Part shown: positions 1 through 9,165 of the stretch, in pieces
Position numbering within the stretch: position 1 is the first letter of the stretch
Layout of the letters: the number at the start of each line of letters is the position of its first letter
NCBI RefSeq assembly: GCF_000745315.1
Contig: NZ_JQNQ01000001.1
Span: forward strand, 744,001 to 808,000
Direction: 5' to 3'
Source of the DNA: Salegentibacter sp. Hel_I_6
GTDB lineage: Bacteria; Bacteroidota; Bacteroidia; Flavobacteriales; Flavobacteriaceae
DNA: 64,000 bases
Made by a program: the position numbers and the translations under genes
Notes under the pieces: model-generated
Told to the model about the DNA's origin: nothing
Seen by the model: only the letters and a program-made list of their open reading frames with translations
Database searches by the model: none

Positions 1-1
1 A

Positions 2-814
2 AGAACACAGTTTGAACGTATGCAAACCCTCCAGGAAGAAGGCATTACATCTTTAGCCGATTTAGAGGAAAGACGATTAAAATTGCAGGAGGCACAAGCT
101 AACTTAATAGCTCAGGAAAATCAATTACTATCCAGCGAAAACGAAGTGATAAATGCTGAAATAGAAATAAATAGAATTACCGCTGAATATGCCGATAAAA
201 TTTCCAAAACAAGGCAGGAGATTTTCACCTCACAGGGCAATCAGCTTAATACTGAGGCAGAAGTTGATAAATTACAGATACAACTTTCTAATTACGAGCA
301 GCGTAGTACGTTGTATTATATCGTGGCGCCACAGGATGGCTATGTAAACAAAGCATTGCGCGCCGGTTTAGGTGAAACCTTTTCCCAGGGGGAACAATTA
401 GTGGGCATTATGCCATCTAACTACCAAATTGCTGTAGAAACATATGTTAGACCATTAGATTTGCCCTTAATTCACGTGGGGGAAGATGTACGAATTCAAT
501 TTGATGGCTGGCCTGCAATTATTTTTAGCGGATGGCCGAACCTATCTTACGGTACGTATGGCGCTGAAGTAGTTGCTGTAGAAAACTATATTTCTAAAAA
601 CGGAAAGTATAGGGTGTTACTGTCTCCAGACAGCGAAGACAATCCCTGGCCCAAGCAAATAGGAATTGGTAGTGGTGCACAAACCATCGCACTACTTGAA
701 AATGTACCTATTTGGTATGAACTATGGCGAAATTTAAATGGTTTCCCTCCTAATTATTACACACCAGAGGGTGATTCCCAGGGGCAAACCTCAACAAGTA
801 ACGATAAAAAGTAA
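2..814 (+). CDS. HlyD-family periplasmic adaptor subunit (5' end outside window)
   Basis: The reading frame is already open at the window edge, so the first visible Met (position 20) is internal and the N-terminus with its membrane anchor is missing. The visible 270 residues show a long heptad-rich helical stretch, then a lipoyl-like half motif (IVAPQDGYVNKALRAGLGE) and a beta-barrel domain (VGEDVRIQFDGWPAI). This is the order expected of membrane fusion proteins of type I secretion or efflux systems. It would bridge an inner membrane transporter and an outer membrane channel in the periplasm. The next gene, 8 bp downstream, encodes a TolC-type channel, which supports this role. The inner membrane transporter should lie upstream, outside the window. 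Confidence 0.85.
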   Translation, partial: RTQFERMQTLQEEGITSLADLEERRLKLQEAQANLIAQENQLLSSENEVINAEIEINRITAEYADKISKTRQEIFTSQGNQLNTEAEVDKLQIQLSNYEQRSTLYYIVAPQDGYVNKALRAGLGETFSQGEQLVGIMPSNYQIAVETYVRPLDLPLIHVGEDVRIQFDGWPAIIFSGWPNLSYGTYGAEVVAVENYISKNGKYRVLLSPDSEDNPWPKQIGIGSGAQTIALLENVPIWYELWRNLNGFPPNYYTPEGDSQGQTSTSNDKK

Positions 815-822
815 GTTGATAA

Positions 823-2199
823 ATGCGCTTAGTTAAGTATTTTTTTCTTTTATTCTTTGTTTGTTCTTCTGCCCTGGCACAAACGGATAGCCTAAGCTAC
901 ACCGAATTTTTAGATATGGTGATAAGCGAGCATCCAGTAGTAAGCCAGGCGGGACTGGTTAGCAATATAGGCGATGCTGAAGTACAATCGGCACGAGGCG
1001 CTTTTGACCCTCGTTTTGAGGTAGATTACAAAGGAAAAGAGTATAAAGGAACAGAATATTACGATCTCTTAGATGCCCAGTTACAAGTACCTATGTGGTA
1101 TGGGTTAAAATTAAAAGGAGGATTTCAACAAAACCAGGGTGCTTATTTAAACCCTCAAAACGAGTTACCAGATGCGGGTTTATTCAGTGCCGGGGTGGTT
1201 CTTTCGCTTGGGGAAGGACTTTGGATTAACTCCCGAATGGCCGGTTTGCGAAAAGCTCAGGCCTACAGAGAACAAAGCGAAGCCGAGCAGCAGTTAATGG
1301 TAAACGATATCTTGCTGGAAGCATCTTTTGTTTATTTTGAATGGATTAGGGCGCAGGAGAAATTACAAATCTTTGAAGATTTCCTGGAAAACGCTAACGA
1401 ACGTTATAGCGGTATTCGCCGGCAGGCCCAAACTGGTGCTTTAGCCGGAATAGATACGGTAGAGGCAAGATTAGCCTTACAAAAGCGACGATTGCAAGCC
1501 AACCAGGCTGAAGTAGATCTTAGAAAAATAAGGTTAGAACTCTCTACTTTCCTCTGGGATCAGGATCAACCACTTATATTACAGGAGCAGGTTTTACCAT
1601 CACCTACAGAAGAAATTTTTATTACGTTACTTTCCGAAGTTCCCGAAGCCGAATTAAGTAGTCATCCTCAACTAGAATTCTATAGACGAAAAATTGAAGC
1701 GTTACAAATAGAACGTCGCTACAGGTTTAATGCCTTACTGCCTCAGATAGATCTGGAATATAATTTCTTATCAGAAGAACCAGATAATTTTGAAACTTTT
1801 AATCCTGGGGCCTATAAAGCAGGCCTAAGATTTTCTATGCCCTTATTTCTTAGAAAAGAGCGTGGAGATCTTAGAATCGCCGAATATGAGCTAGAGGATG
1901 CAAAATTAGAACTAAGTTTAAAAGACCAGCAACTTCAAGCTAAAATTGCCGCTTTGCAACAACAAATACAAAGTTTCATAGAGCAAACCGAAATGATCGA
2001 TCAAATGGTTGGGGACGCCTCAGCACTTCTTGGTGCAGAAATACGTAAATTTAATTTTGGAGAAAGCTCAATATTTTTGATTAATGCCCGTGAATCAAGA
2101 CTAATTGAGGCCAGGCTGGAACAGTTAGATCTTCAAACTAAATATTTAAAGACTCAAGCAGAGTATCTCCAGGTACTGGGAACTAATCCTGTGGAGTAG
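823..2199 (+). CDS. TolC family outer membrane efflux/secretion channel
   Basis: The 458-residue product starts with a clear signal peptide ending in SSALAQ. It then shows two alpha-helical hairpin repeats rich in Gln, Glu and Ala, typical of the OEP/TolC family. The tail half (RLIEARLEQLDLQTKYLKTQAEYLQVLG) is the usual last coiled-coil helix. The length fits the family. The gene follows the HlyD-type adaptor by 8 bp, so both are probably one operon making a tripartite export machine. The substrate cannot be read from the sequence. Confidence 0.85.
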   Translation: MRLVKYFFLLFFVCSSALAQTDSLSYTEFLDMVISEHPVVSQAGLVSNIGDAEVQSARGAFDPRFEVDYKGKEYKGTEYYDLLDAQLQVPMWYGLKLKGGFQQNQGAYLNPQNELPDAGLFSAGVVLSLGEGLWINSRMAGLRKAQAYREQSEAEQQLMVNDILLEASFVYFEWIRAQEKLQIFEDFLENANERYSGIRRQAQTGALAGIDTVEARLALQKRRLQANQAEVDLRKIRLELSTFLWDQDQPLILQEQVLPSPTEEIFITLLSEVPEAELSSHPQLEFYRRKIEALQIERRYRFNALLPQIDLEYNFLSEEPDNFETFNPGAYKAGLRFSMPLFLRKERGDLRIAEYELEDAKLELSLKDQQLQAKIAALQQQIQSFIEQTEMIDQMVGDASALLGAEIRKFNFGESSIFLINARESRLIEARLEQLDLQTKYLKTQAEYLQVLGTNPVE

Positions 2200-2225
2200 A
2201 TAAAATCAGTATATTTCCTTATAAT

Positions 2226-2471
2226 TTAAACCGACAAATGCGTTCTAAATCCCCTGGATGCATAAGATGATTCGGCACCATTGTGATAAATAAAAGTATG
2301 TCCGAATCGCAAATCCCCAAAAATGGCTCCACCAAGTTTACGAATTTTAGCAGGTGTCTTTAGCCAACTGGTATCAAAATCACCTAATTTCTGAAGTTCG
2401 CGATACTCTTCTTCAGAAAGTAAATTACCTTCATCATATCCGACATTGCTACAGCGCTGGTTTCGAAGCAT
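2226..2471 (-). pseudogene. C-terminal remnant of a DUF4256 family protein
   Basis: The 81 codons match the C-terminal part of DUF4256 proteins as I know them: an LLSEEEYRELQKLG segment, a TPAKIRKLGGAIFGD segment and an ending FIYHNGAESSYASRGFR. Full-length family members are roughly 180 to 190 residues, so the N-terminal half is missing. The first residues (MLRNQRCSN) do not look like a family N-terminus. I infer a decayed gene rather than a functional short protein. The sequence upstream of 2471 is AT-rich and shows no continuation. Confidence 0.6.
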
Positions 2472-2554
2472 TAATTTTCTACTAAACTTAAGAATTACTT
2501 TTTTGAAGAGTTCTGTAATAAAAAATTAAAGAACTTTAAAATTTAATAGAAAAA

Positions 2555-3232
2555 TCACAAAAATCCTTTTTCCCTCGCCACTTTTACAAGATCCCGGTCT
2601 TCAGCACCAGAAATACCGAACATTTTCTTTAAATTTCTTCTGCGTTTTTCAATTCCAGCAACAGATAAGGGTATTAAATCGCTTAAGTCCTTCAATTTCG
2701 CACCAATAGAAAGCTCATAGAGCATTTTACGATCCAGTTCATCTAAATAAATATCGCTTCCCACCTGCTTTCTAAGTAAATTAAGCACGGTTTTACTATA
2801 GTATGGGGAACCAGCCAGGACATTTTCTATGGCACTTAAAAGTTCTTTCGGGTTAATATCATTTTTTACTAAAAACCCTTCCGGATTCAGAGATTGTAAA
2901 ATATTATGTAATCTATAATTATCGTTAAAAGTGGTGGAAACAATAATCTTGATTGTCGGTTTTTTCAACTTTAACAGCTTACCAAGATCTTCACCTGAAA
3001 CCAGTTTACCGTCACTACTCGCCGGTAATCGCATATCTAAAAATACCAGGTCAAGATTTTCTATAAAACCTGGATTTTCGATTAATAATTGGGCTTCATC
3101 CAGGTTATAAATGCTGGTAATTTTAAAATTAAAAGCAGCATTTTGAGTAACGAAACTTTCTAATGCAGATTCGTAAGCACTTGCAATAATTGGGTGGTCA
3201 TCTATAATTAATACCGAAACTGATTTATCCAT
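2555..3232 (-). CDS. Response regulator, NarL/LuxR type (two-component system 1)
   Basis: The 225-residue protein has a receiver domain with the acidic pair IIDDHP at residues 9-13, the phospho-acceptor Asp66 in VFLDMRLP, and a conserved Lys in GFLVKND. A C-terminal helix-turn-helix follows (LSDLIPLSVAGIEKRRRNLKKMF). The start overlaps the end of the kinase gene by 8 bp, so both are translated from one mRNA and are almost certainly partners. The palindrome CCTTACTAAAAGTAAGG near 6491 and again near 29822 is a candidate binding site; that link is inferred from its position. Start codon ATG at 3232. Confidence 0.88.
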   Translation of the reverse strand: MDKSVSVLIIDDHPIIASAYESALESFVTQNAAFNFKITSIYNLDEAQLLIENPGFIENLDLVFLDMRLPASSDGKLVSGEDLGKLLKLKKPTIKIIVSTTFNDNYRLHNILQSLNPEGFLVKNDINPKELLSAIENVLAGSPYYSKTVLNLLRKQVGSDIYLDELDRKMLYELSIGAKLKDLSDLIPLSVAGIEKRRRNLKKMFGISGAEDRDLVKVAREKGFL

Positions 3233-5219
3233 TATTTTGAATTTTCACCTCAAACAAGAGTTTTGTACCGGTGGCTGAAGTTTGAAATTCAAACTGTCCA
3301 CCAATTTTTTCCATTCGGTCTTTCATATTTTTTAAACCAATTCCTTTAACTTTTTTACGTTCGTCAAAGCCTTTCCCGTCATCCAAAATTTCCATAAATA
3401 GAAAGTCTTCACGCCTATAAATTTTGACATTTACTTTATTAGCCTCAGCGTGCTTTACTACATTTTGTAAGGCTTCCTGCAAAATACGATAATAGTTAAT
3501 TTGGATGTTTTCGTCAATTAATTCCCCATCAATATCTTCATCAAAATTAAAATTAATTGCTGCGCAAGTGAGTGAGCGATAATCGGCTACAAGTTGTTCC
3601 AGTAATTTGGCGAAATTAAGATGTGAATCAGAAACCTCACTGATAAGATTATGGGAAATTTGCCTTATCTCCTCTTCGGTATGTTGTAGTTTTTCCAATA
3701 ACAGGTGATATTTCTCTGAAACCTGATTAGGTGCTTTTAAATTTAGCAAACCAAAATTCATTCTAATACCAAAAAGTTTTCCTAGAACGCCATCGTGCAA
3801 TTCGCTGGAAATCCTGGCGCGTTCCTCTTGTCTGCCTTCCTCCAGCTTGGTTTGTTGTTTAAGGAGAAGTTTATAAATGTCCTCGTTGTATTCCTGTTGC
3901 TCTTTTTGAAACTTAAGTTCTTTATTCTTGGCTTTTTGATTGGTTAAAAGATAAAGTAGAAATAATGAAGCCCCTAAAATTACCGCAATTAGACCAAGCC
4001 ATAACTTTTCATTACTGAGCTGCTGGGTTTTCTGAATATATTGATCGGTTTCAAACCTAATTCTGGCAAACTTATTCCTGATAGCCCGTTCTTCATTAAG
4101 TAAACTATCGTTTAAATGGATATAACTATCCAGGTAAGAAGGTGCCTTTTCAGGTTCAATTTTAGCAAGCTGAAGGTAAGAAGCGAGGAGGTCTCTATTA
4201 TTTCGCGTGTCTGCAGCCAGGGAATTTGCCTCCAGGGTATATTGCAACGCTTGTGTAGTATCTCCGTTTTCAAGATAATATTCTCCTAAATGAAGTTTAT
4301 TAATCACAATCCCCGACTCGTGCTGAATACTATCCCGAATTTTAAGTGCTTTCTGAAATAGAAAAGAGGCAATCTGGTAATTGCCAAGTTTAAATTCTGA
4401 ATAGCCCAAATTATCGGTAAGCATGGCAAAAAGACTTGCTTCTTTTTGGTAGATACTATCAATTTGTAATGCCCTAGTATAATTTAAAATAGAATTGTCG
4501 TGATCTTTTAGTTTTTGATATACTACCCCGATATTGTTATAAGACCTCGCAGTTCTTATAGGATCTTGCAGCGATTTTGCATTTCCCAGAGCTTTCCAAT
4601 GATATGTGAGCGCTTCAGAATAATCTTCTAAACCGTTATAGATTATGCCAAGGTTATTGTTGGCAGGGTACACATAATTTTGGCTCTCAGTAGAATTTTC
4701 GATTAAATCAAGGGCCTGAAAAGTGCTATTCTCGCTTCCAATATAATCCTTTACTTTTTCTTGTAGGATTGCCATATTTAATAACATCCTACCTGCTTTT
4801 AAATCGTCGTTAGCGTCCAGGTATTGCTCATAAGCCAGATTGTAATGATAATAAGAGCTATCTATTATATGTTCCCGATAAAAAAAGTTACCCAAATCCC
4901 AATTTGTAAGGGCAATGTTTTTTTTAAGGCCATACTTAACGGCCATATCCTTTGCCTGCGAATTCCAGTAACGAAAACAGGAAGAATCTTTTCGAATATA
5001 AAATTCGTAAGCGATATCCAATAAAAATTTATTTTTAAGGGAATCATTAGAAAATTTATCAAGCAATTCATTGATAGAATCAGTTCTTTTTTCCCTTAGG
5101 ATATGATGCTTAAGATCATTATAATCTTTTGATGAACTAGAATAATTATTATCTACATTACACGCTATAAGAATAAAAAAAAACGAGAATAATAAGTAGT
5201 TTATTTTACTCAAATGCAA
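3225..5219 (-). CDS. TPR-containing sensor histidine kinase (two-component system 1)
   Basis: The 664-residue product starts with a hydrophobic segment ending in the lipobox-like ILIAC (Cys20). About 350 residues of tetratricopeptide repeats follow, then a transmembrane helix near residues 403-425, a coiled linker, and a HisKA_3 dimerization domain with the phospho-acceptor His near residue 474 (ELHDGVLGKLFG). The HATPase part has an N box (QEALQNVVKHAEA) and G boxes (DDGKGFD, GIGLKNM). The TPR region is predicted to face the periplasm. It is transcribed just ahead of its regulator. A paralogue with the same architecture lies at 49311-51311. The signal sensed is unknown. Confidence 0.9.
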   Translation of the reverse strand: MHLSKINYLLFSFFFILIACNVDNNYSSSSKDYNDLKHHILREKRTDSINELLDKFSNDSLKNKFLLDIAYEFYIRKDSSCFRYWNSQAKDMAVKYGLKKNIALTNWDLGNFFYREHIIDSSYYHYNLAYEQYLDANDDLKAGRMLLNMAILQEKVKDYIGSENSTFQALDLIENSTESQNYVYPANNNLGIIYNGLEDYSEALTYHWKALGNAKSLQDPIRTARSYNNIGVVYQKLKDHDNSILNYTRALQIDSIYQKEASLFAMLTDNLGYSEFKLGNYQIASFLFQKALKIRDSIQHESGIVINKLHLGEYYLENGDTTQALQYTLEANSLAADTRNNRDLLASYLQLAKIEPEKAPSYLDSYIHLNDSLLNEERAIRNKFARIRFETDQYIQKTQQLSNEKLWLGLIAVILGASLFLLYLLTNQKAKNKELKFQKEQQEYNEDIYKLLLKQQTKLEEGRQEERARISSELHDGVLGKLFGIRMNFGLLNLKAPNQVSEKYHLLLEKLQHTEEEIRQISHNLISEVSDSHLNFAKLLEQLVADYRSLTCAAINFNFDEDIDGELIDENIQINYYRILQEALQNVVKHAEANKVNVKIYRREDFLFMEILDDGKGFDERKKVKGIGLKNMKDRMEKIGGQFEFQTSATGTKLLFEVKIQNNG

Positions 5220-5269
5220 GTAGGGTTTTATTTGAAAACATCTAAACTTACGAAAAAAATTATTACAAT

Positions 5270-5446
5270 TTAATCTTCATTTCTCTTGTCATCAATAGGA
5301 TTGCTTTCATCTCCTGAAGCCGTTTTTTCTATATTGATTATTTCATCTTCCATTTGAGGTTGATCTTCAGGTAGCGCTTCAGGCTCACAAGAGATTAAAA
5401 AAGAGGCTAAAAATAGGCTTCCAAATAAAGTTGCTTTAAGTTTCAT
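5270..5446 (-). CDS. Small lipoprotein, 58 residues
   Basis: A short frame with ATG at 5446 encodes a hydrophobic leader ending in the lipobox LISC (Cys20), followed by 38 very acidic residues ending KRNED. It sits between the kinase gene and the metalloprotease terminator on the same strand. I do not recognise a family. The lipobox, the upstream terminator at 5504-5535 and the position next to a sensor kinase make a real gene likely. A role as an envelope partner of the kinase is only a guess. Confidence 0.6.
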   Translation of the reverse strand: MKLKATLFGSLFLASFLISCEPEALPEDQPQMEDEIINIEKTASGDESNPIDDKRNED

Positions 5447-5502
5447 AGTATTTATGTTTTAAAGATTATAGTAATTTCCGGTCGTGTGTTCCGGGTTTAA
5501 AA

Positions 5503-5538
5503 GAAATGGATGCCTGCCTTTACAGACATCCATTTTCT
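5503..5538 (-). terminator. Rho-independent terminator of the metalloprotease gene
   Basis: On the minus strand AAATGGATGTCTG pairs with CAGGCATCCATTT through a 6-nt loop (one G-U pair), followed by CTTTT. It lies about 40 bp past the stop codon of the M57 gene at 5575. Confidence 0.85.
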
Positions 5539-5574
5539 GCTAACAAATTAAGACTAAGTACAAATTAGCTAACA

Positions 5575-6420
5575 TTAATAAAGGTATTCCAGGGCTACTT
5601 CATCATAGTAACCAAAATTCCCGGTTTCATTCGAGCTAAAACAAGCAAGCATGATAGAGTTTGAATCAAATCCGGTTGGGGTGCCGGGAATATGAACAGC
5701 TCCATCAGCTCCTGCTGCTTCACCACTTTGGCCACAGCTTTGGCGACTATACCAATCTGTATGGCGTAAACCTACCGAGTGGCCTATCTCGTGGGTTATT
5801 ACGTGCTCGTTGGTAGCCGTGCTATAGTTTTCCATCCCAGAGAAGATCTGTACATATTTGTAAGGATCTCCACCGCTTGGAAAACCGGCAACGCCGCCAG
5901 CCTGACCATTGGAATTTTGATATACTACAATATCGTAAGGCCCATAATTAGTCCCAAAAGTAAGCGTGAAATTAAGTCCGATATTCAGCGAGTTGTAATT
6001 TGTGATTGCACGCTGCAATGCAGTACGCTGCTTTGAGGTTAATCCCTGTCCAGAACCGCCGGTAAAACCAATTACGTTTACATTCCTCGGACTTGAGACC
6101 AGGTTGAATGTACGGTACTGCTTGTCGGTTATGTTTGCAGAACTCATACTTTCTAACTGCTCTTCGTCCACTAAAATATCTCCTTCAATAAGGAAAGATT
6201 TTTTAGTGTCTCCATTGGGAAGTAAAAAGTCTATAGCTTCTGCATCCTGTGTATTAAAATGCAGATTAGCAATTTGTTTGAGGTCTTCCTTAGAAATCTT
6301 TGTTTCCTGGGTAGTTTCCTCCATTTTAGCTTCCTCGGGAGCTGCTGTTTCCTCCTTTTCGCAGGAAGTTAATAAAGCACCTGTTGCCAGGATACCAAAT
6401 AGTAGTTTTGGGGTTTTCAT
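5575..6420 (-). CDS. M57-type (dual-action HEIGH) metalloprotease lipoprotein
   Basis: The 281-residue product has a signal peptide with lipobox LTSC (Cys20), an acidic linker, and a zinc metalloprotease domain with HEIGHSVGLRH at residues 210-220. This is the extended HExxHxxGxxH zinc motif of metzincin-like peptidases, here of the M57/HEIGH family. A Met-containing turn (SIMLACFS) follows, as expected. It should act on the cell surface or in the periplasm. The gene is monocistronic: the terminator at 5503-5538 lies behind it and the palindromic operator at 6491-6520 about 70 bp ahead of it. It is the direct neighbour of two-component system 1, whose regulator probably controls it. Confidence 0.85.
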   Translation of the reverse strand: MKTPKLLFGILATGALLTSCEKEETAAPEEAKMEETTQETKISKEDLKQIANLHFNTQDAEAIDFLLPNGDTKKSFLIEGDILVDEEQLESMSSANITDKQYRTFNLVSSPRNVNVIGFTGGSGQGLTSKQRTALQRAITNYNSLNIGLNFTLTFGTNYGPYDIVVYQNSNGQAGGVAGFPSGGDPYKYVQIFSGMENYSTATNEHVITHEIGHSVGLRHTDWYSRQSCGQSGEAAGADGAVHIPGTPTGFDSNSIMLACFSSNETGNFGYYDEVALEYLY

Positions 6421-6490
6421 AAAAATGTATGATTAAAAGGTTAATAGATCGTGAAATTAAACTTTGAAAATCAGAAAGAGGAAAAATAAT

Positions 6491-6520
6491 CCTTACTAAA
6501 AGTAAGGGAAATCCTTACTT
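6491..6520 (-). promoter_or_regulatory. Palindromic operator, copy 1 (regulon of two-component system 1)
   Basis: CCTTACT-AAA-AGTAAGG (6491-6507) is a perfect 7-bp inverted repeat. After GAAAT, a third half-site CCTTACTT follows. A 30-nt block identical to this occurs at 29822-29851, also upstream of minus-strand envelope genes. The rest of 6421-6736 is AT-rich with no other clear structure. Confidence 0.7.
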
Positions 6521-6736
6521 TTTATTTGAAGGCAGTAATAATAAGGGTTACCAGAGCATTTTTTTTTCAAAATTGACCAATTTTTGGAAAGTGAGCTTAA
6601 TTTAAGAGGATTTCGGAGGTATTTACACCTTCTTATTATGCTCTTATAACCAACTTATCCTATTTCAAACCTGTTAATTTCATTATAAGATTATTTCAAC
6701 AACAAATCAATTTGATTATTTTTCCTAAAAACTATT

Positions 6737-7891
6737 TTGAATAACAATTCTTCATATAGCACTATACACCCAAGTGTAAAATTTCATGGCAAGCATCTTC
6801 CCAGCCCAAAAAACGGTTTAAAACTTATCGTTACTATTCCTGCAAAAAATGAAGCAGGAACAATTTGGAAAACATTATCTGCTTTGCTCAACCAGCGTTT
6901 AGATAATGCAAGCCTTCCGCCTGATTTTTATGAAGTAATTATTTTATGTAATCATTGTGATGATGATACTGTAGCGATTTGTAATCTTTTTCAAAAAATC
7001 CATCCGCAATTTCCTTTATATATATTTGAAACAGTAGATAGAAATATTAATTCTGTAGGCGCTTCAAGACGTATTCTAATGGATCTTGCAAGTTCAAGGT
7101 TGCCTGGAAATGGTTTTATAATAACAACAGATGCCGATACAATAGCACACAAAAAATGGTTAAATGCTTTTCTGGAATCTCTACCTGAACCTGTTGATTT
7201 GATATGCGGAATTATACAACCTGATAATAAAGGATTGAACCTGGAAGCGAAGAAAATATTACATCTAACCCGTAGATACTTAGATCTCGTATCACGCCTG
7301 GAAAGTGAAATCTTCCCACAGGACAATGACCCTTGGCCTAGACATTCTCATAACTCTGGTCCTAACATGGCCATAAGGAAATCGGTCTATGAAAAGCTAG
7401 GCGGCATACCTCCATTGGCGTGCTTTGAAGATATTGCTCTTTACCAGAAAGTATTTGCCTACGGATATAAAATAAAACATTCCTATTCCCCTATAATAAT
7501 AACTTCCTGCCGAACTTCATCCAGAGTTCCAGGCGGTTTTGGGTCACAAATTAGAAACTGGTCAGATTCCAAAACAGAAAATGTAGAAGGTTTAAGAAAA
7601 CTAGAAGAACGCTTTAAAGCATACAACAACATAAGATCATATTACCAAAACCCTTCTTCCAGCCTTTTAAATACTATAGCTGAACAATTACATTTTAAAT
7701 CTTATGAATTGGAGTCTCTTCTCCAAAAGCATGAAAGAAGTAATTCGATAATTATTTATCTCGAAAATAGTTTGAAGACAAATACATCCTGGAATTCGGC
7801 TTATCCTAATATTCCTCTAGAGAAAGCAATTGAAGAACTTGAAAACTATTTTTCTGTTTTTTCCCATACGACTAATTCATATAGTTCGTAA
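6737..7891 (+). CDS. GT2-family glycosyltransferase
   Basis: The 384-residue protein begins its GT-A fold with LIVTIPAKNEAGTIWKTL, has a donor-site DADT motif (IITTDADTIAHKKWL), and an acceptor-side region GPNMAIRKSVYEKLGG with CFEDIALYQKV. All are typical of family 2 glycosyltransferases. There are no membrane helices, so it is probably cytosolic. The start used is TTG at 6737; no in-frame ATG lies close by, so the exact start is uncertain. Its 3' end overlaps the end of the opposite-strand deacetylase/methyltransferase gene by 46 bp. The three genes here resemble a set that often occurs together, so it probably works with them on one glycosylated product. Confidence 0.75.
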   Translation: MNNNSSYSTIHPSVKFHGKHLPSPKNGLKLIVTIPAKNEAGTIWKTLSALLNQRLDNASLPPDFYEVIILCNHCDDDTVAICNLFQKIHPQFPLYIFETVDRNINSVGASRRILMDLASSRLPGNGFIITTDADTIAHKKWLNAFLESLPEPVDLICGIIQPDNKGLNLEAKKILHLTRRYLDLVSRLESEIFPQDNDPWPRHSHNSGPNMAIRKSVYEKLGGIPPLACFEDIALYQKVFAYGYKIKHSYSPIIITSCRTSSRVPGGFGSQIRNWSDSKTENVEGLRKLEERFKAYNNIRSYYQNPSSSLLNTIAEQLHFKSYELESLLQKHERSNSIIIYLENSLKTNTSWNSAYPNIPLEKAIEELENYFSVFSHTTNSYSS

Positions 7892-9165
7892 CGTTGATTC
7901 TCGACCTTTTTAAATGTTCCAGAATGATTTTTTTCAAAAATCTCGTGAACTTGAAGACCTGTTAGTGGATAGTTACGCACGTAAGCCGTCCAGTGAACCA
8001 TGATAAACACGCCACCTGGCAATAAAACCCTATCAATATTTTTAAAAATTTGGTGTAGTATATCTTTTTGGAAATAGTAACCAACTTCAGATAATAGTAT
8101 TGCATCAAAATCTCCTTCAGGTAGTCCCCCGGCAATATCCCATTGCAGGAATTCACATTGCGAGAATTGAGAGCAACGTTTTCTGGCATTTTCTAAAGCG
8201 CTTTCATTAAGTTCAAGTGCTATCAATTCTTTACAGTGAGGAGCAAATAAGGCCGTAAACACACCATTCGCACAACCAATTTCAAGTGCCTTTTTTATTT
8301 TCCTTTGTGAAATAGCATGGAGGGTATTTTTATATTTTTCCTGTTCATAAGCACTTTTCTCAAAATCCCAGGGATCTATATCTTTAGCATAAAGTTCATC
8401 AAAATAAGTTTTTGTGACTGCCGATTTGTTTTCTGATGGAAAAAAGAAATATTCGCAATTACCCAGGAAAGGTGCTAATAGCTCTTCAGTTAATATAAAA
8501 CCTTCAGGATCGTCTTCAATTAATGTTGAAGTTTGGCTGGAGTGAGCCATAATGGCTTTATGCTTTTTATCTTTTACTGAATCTATAGCTAGTTTAAAAG
8601 GTAAAATTTCATTTTGCTTTGGCCAATCTTCCGGCGTTCCTTTTTTCCAGAGCCAAATTGGATATTCAACAATAATCAAACCCAGGCCGCCAGCCGCTTT
8701 TCGCACCAGGCTTGAAGTTGCAAGATGGTCTATATGATGATCTCTCCTCCACGGAACAAAAAGTGTATCAATTTCTTTCTGCTGAAATAATTTAGTCAGT
8801 TTATGGAGAATTGAACTATTTGCTTGTAAATATGATTTGAGTTTTCCATCACCGGCATTTAAAAAGAGAAGGTGATCTTTAGGAACTCCTAAAATTTGAC
8901 AGGCAGCTTCTGCTTCGCGTGTTCTCAACGAACCCAGTTTCTTAGGAGGATAGGTCACAGAGTTTTGATGTGAGGCTTCACCATTTGTCATAAAAAGAAC
9001 CCACACTTCAGCATTTTGTTCCCTTAAATGCGCTATAATACCACCACAACCTAAACTTTCATCATCTGGATGCGGCGCTACAACCATTACAGTTCCTAAA
9101 TCGCGATATAATCCCTCTATGTTGAGATGTGGTATCTTTTCAAAATCCTGGATAAAACTTGTCAT
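7846..9165 (-). CDS. PIG-L family deacetylase fused to a class I SAM-dependent methyltransferase
   Basis: Residues 25-230 form a PIG-L (LmbE-like) deacetylase with the zinc motif PHPDDE at 31-36 and a second His cluster DHHIDH. Residues from about 290 form a NodS-like methyltransferase with the SAM motif ALEIGCANGVF and the acidic LLSEVGYYF. PIG-L enzymes remove N-acetyl groups from GlcNAc-type sugars; the methyltransferase could then modify the freed amine, but that is inference. The start overlaps the end of the acyl-CoA dehydrogenase gene by 4 bp, so they form an operon. The 3' end overlaps the convergent glycosyltransferase. Confidence 0.85.
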   Translation of the reverse strand: MTSFIQDFEKIPHLNIEGLYRDLGTVMVVAPHPDDESLGCGGIIAHLREQNAEVWVLFMTNGEASHQNSVTYPPKKLGSLRTREAEAACQILGVPKDHLLFLNAGDGKLKSYLQANSSILHKLTKLFQQKEIDTLFVPWRRDHHIDHLATSSLVRKAAGGLGLIIVEYPIWLWKKGTPEDWPKQNEILPFKLAIDSVKDKKHKAIMAHSSQTSTLIEDDPEGFILTEELLAPFLGNCEYFFFPSENKSAVTKTYFDELYAKDIDPWDFEKSAYEQEKYKNTLHAISQRKIKKALEIGCANGVFTALFAPHCKELIALELNESALENARKRCSQFSQCEFLQWDIAGGLPEGDFDAILLSEVGYYFQKDILHQIFKNIDRVLLPGGVFIMVHWTAYVRNYPLTGLQVHEIFEKNHSGTFKKVENQRYELYELVVWEKTEK

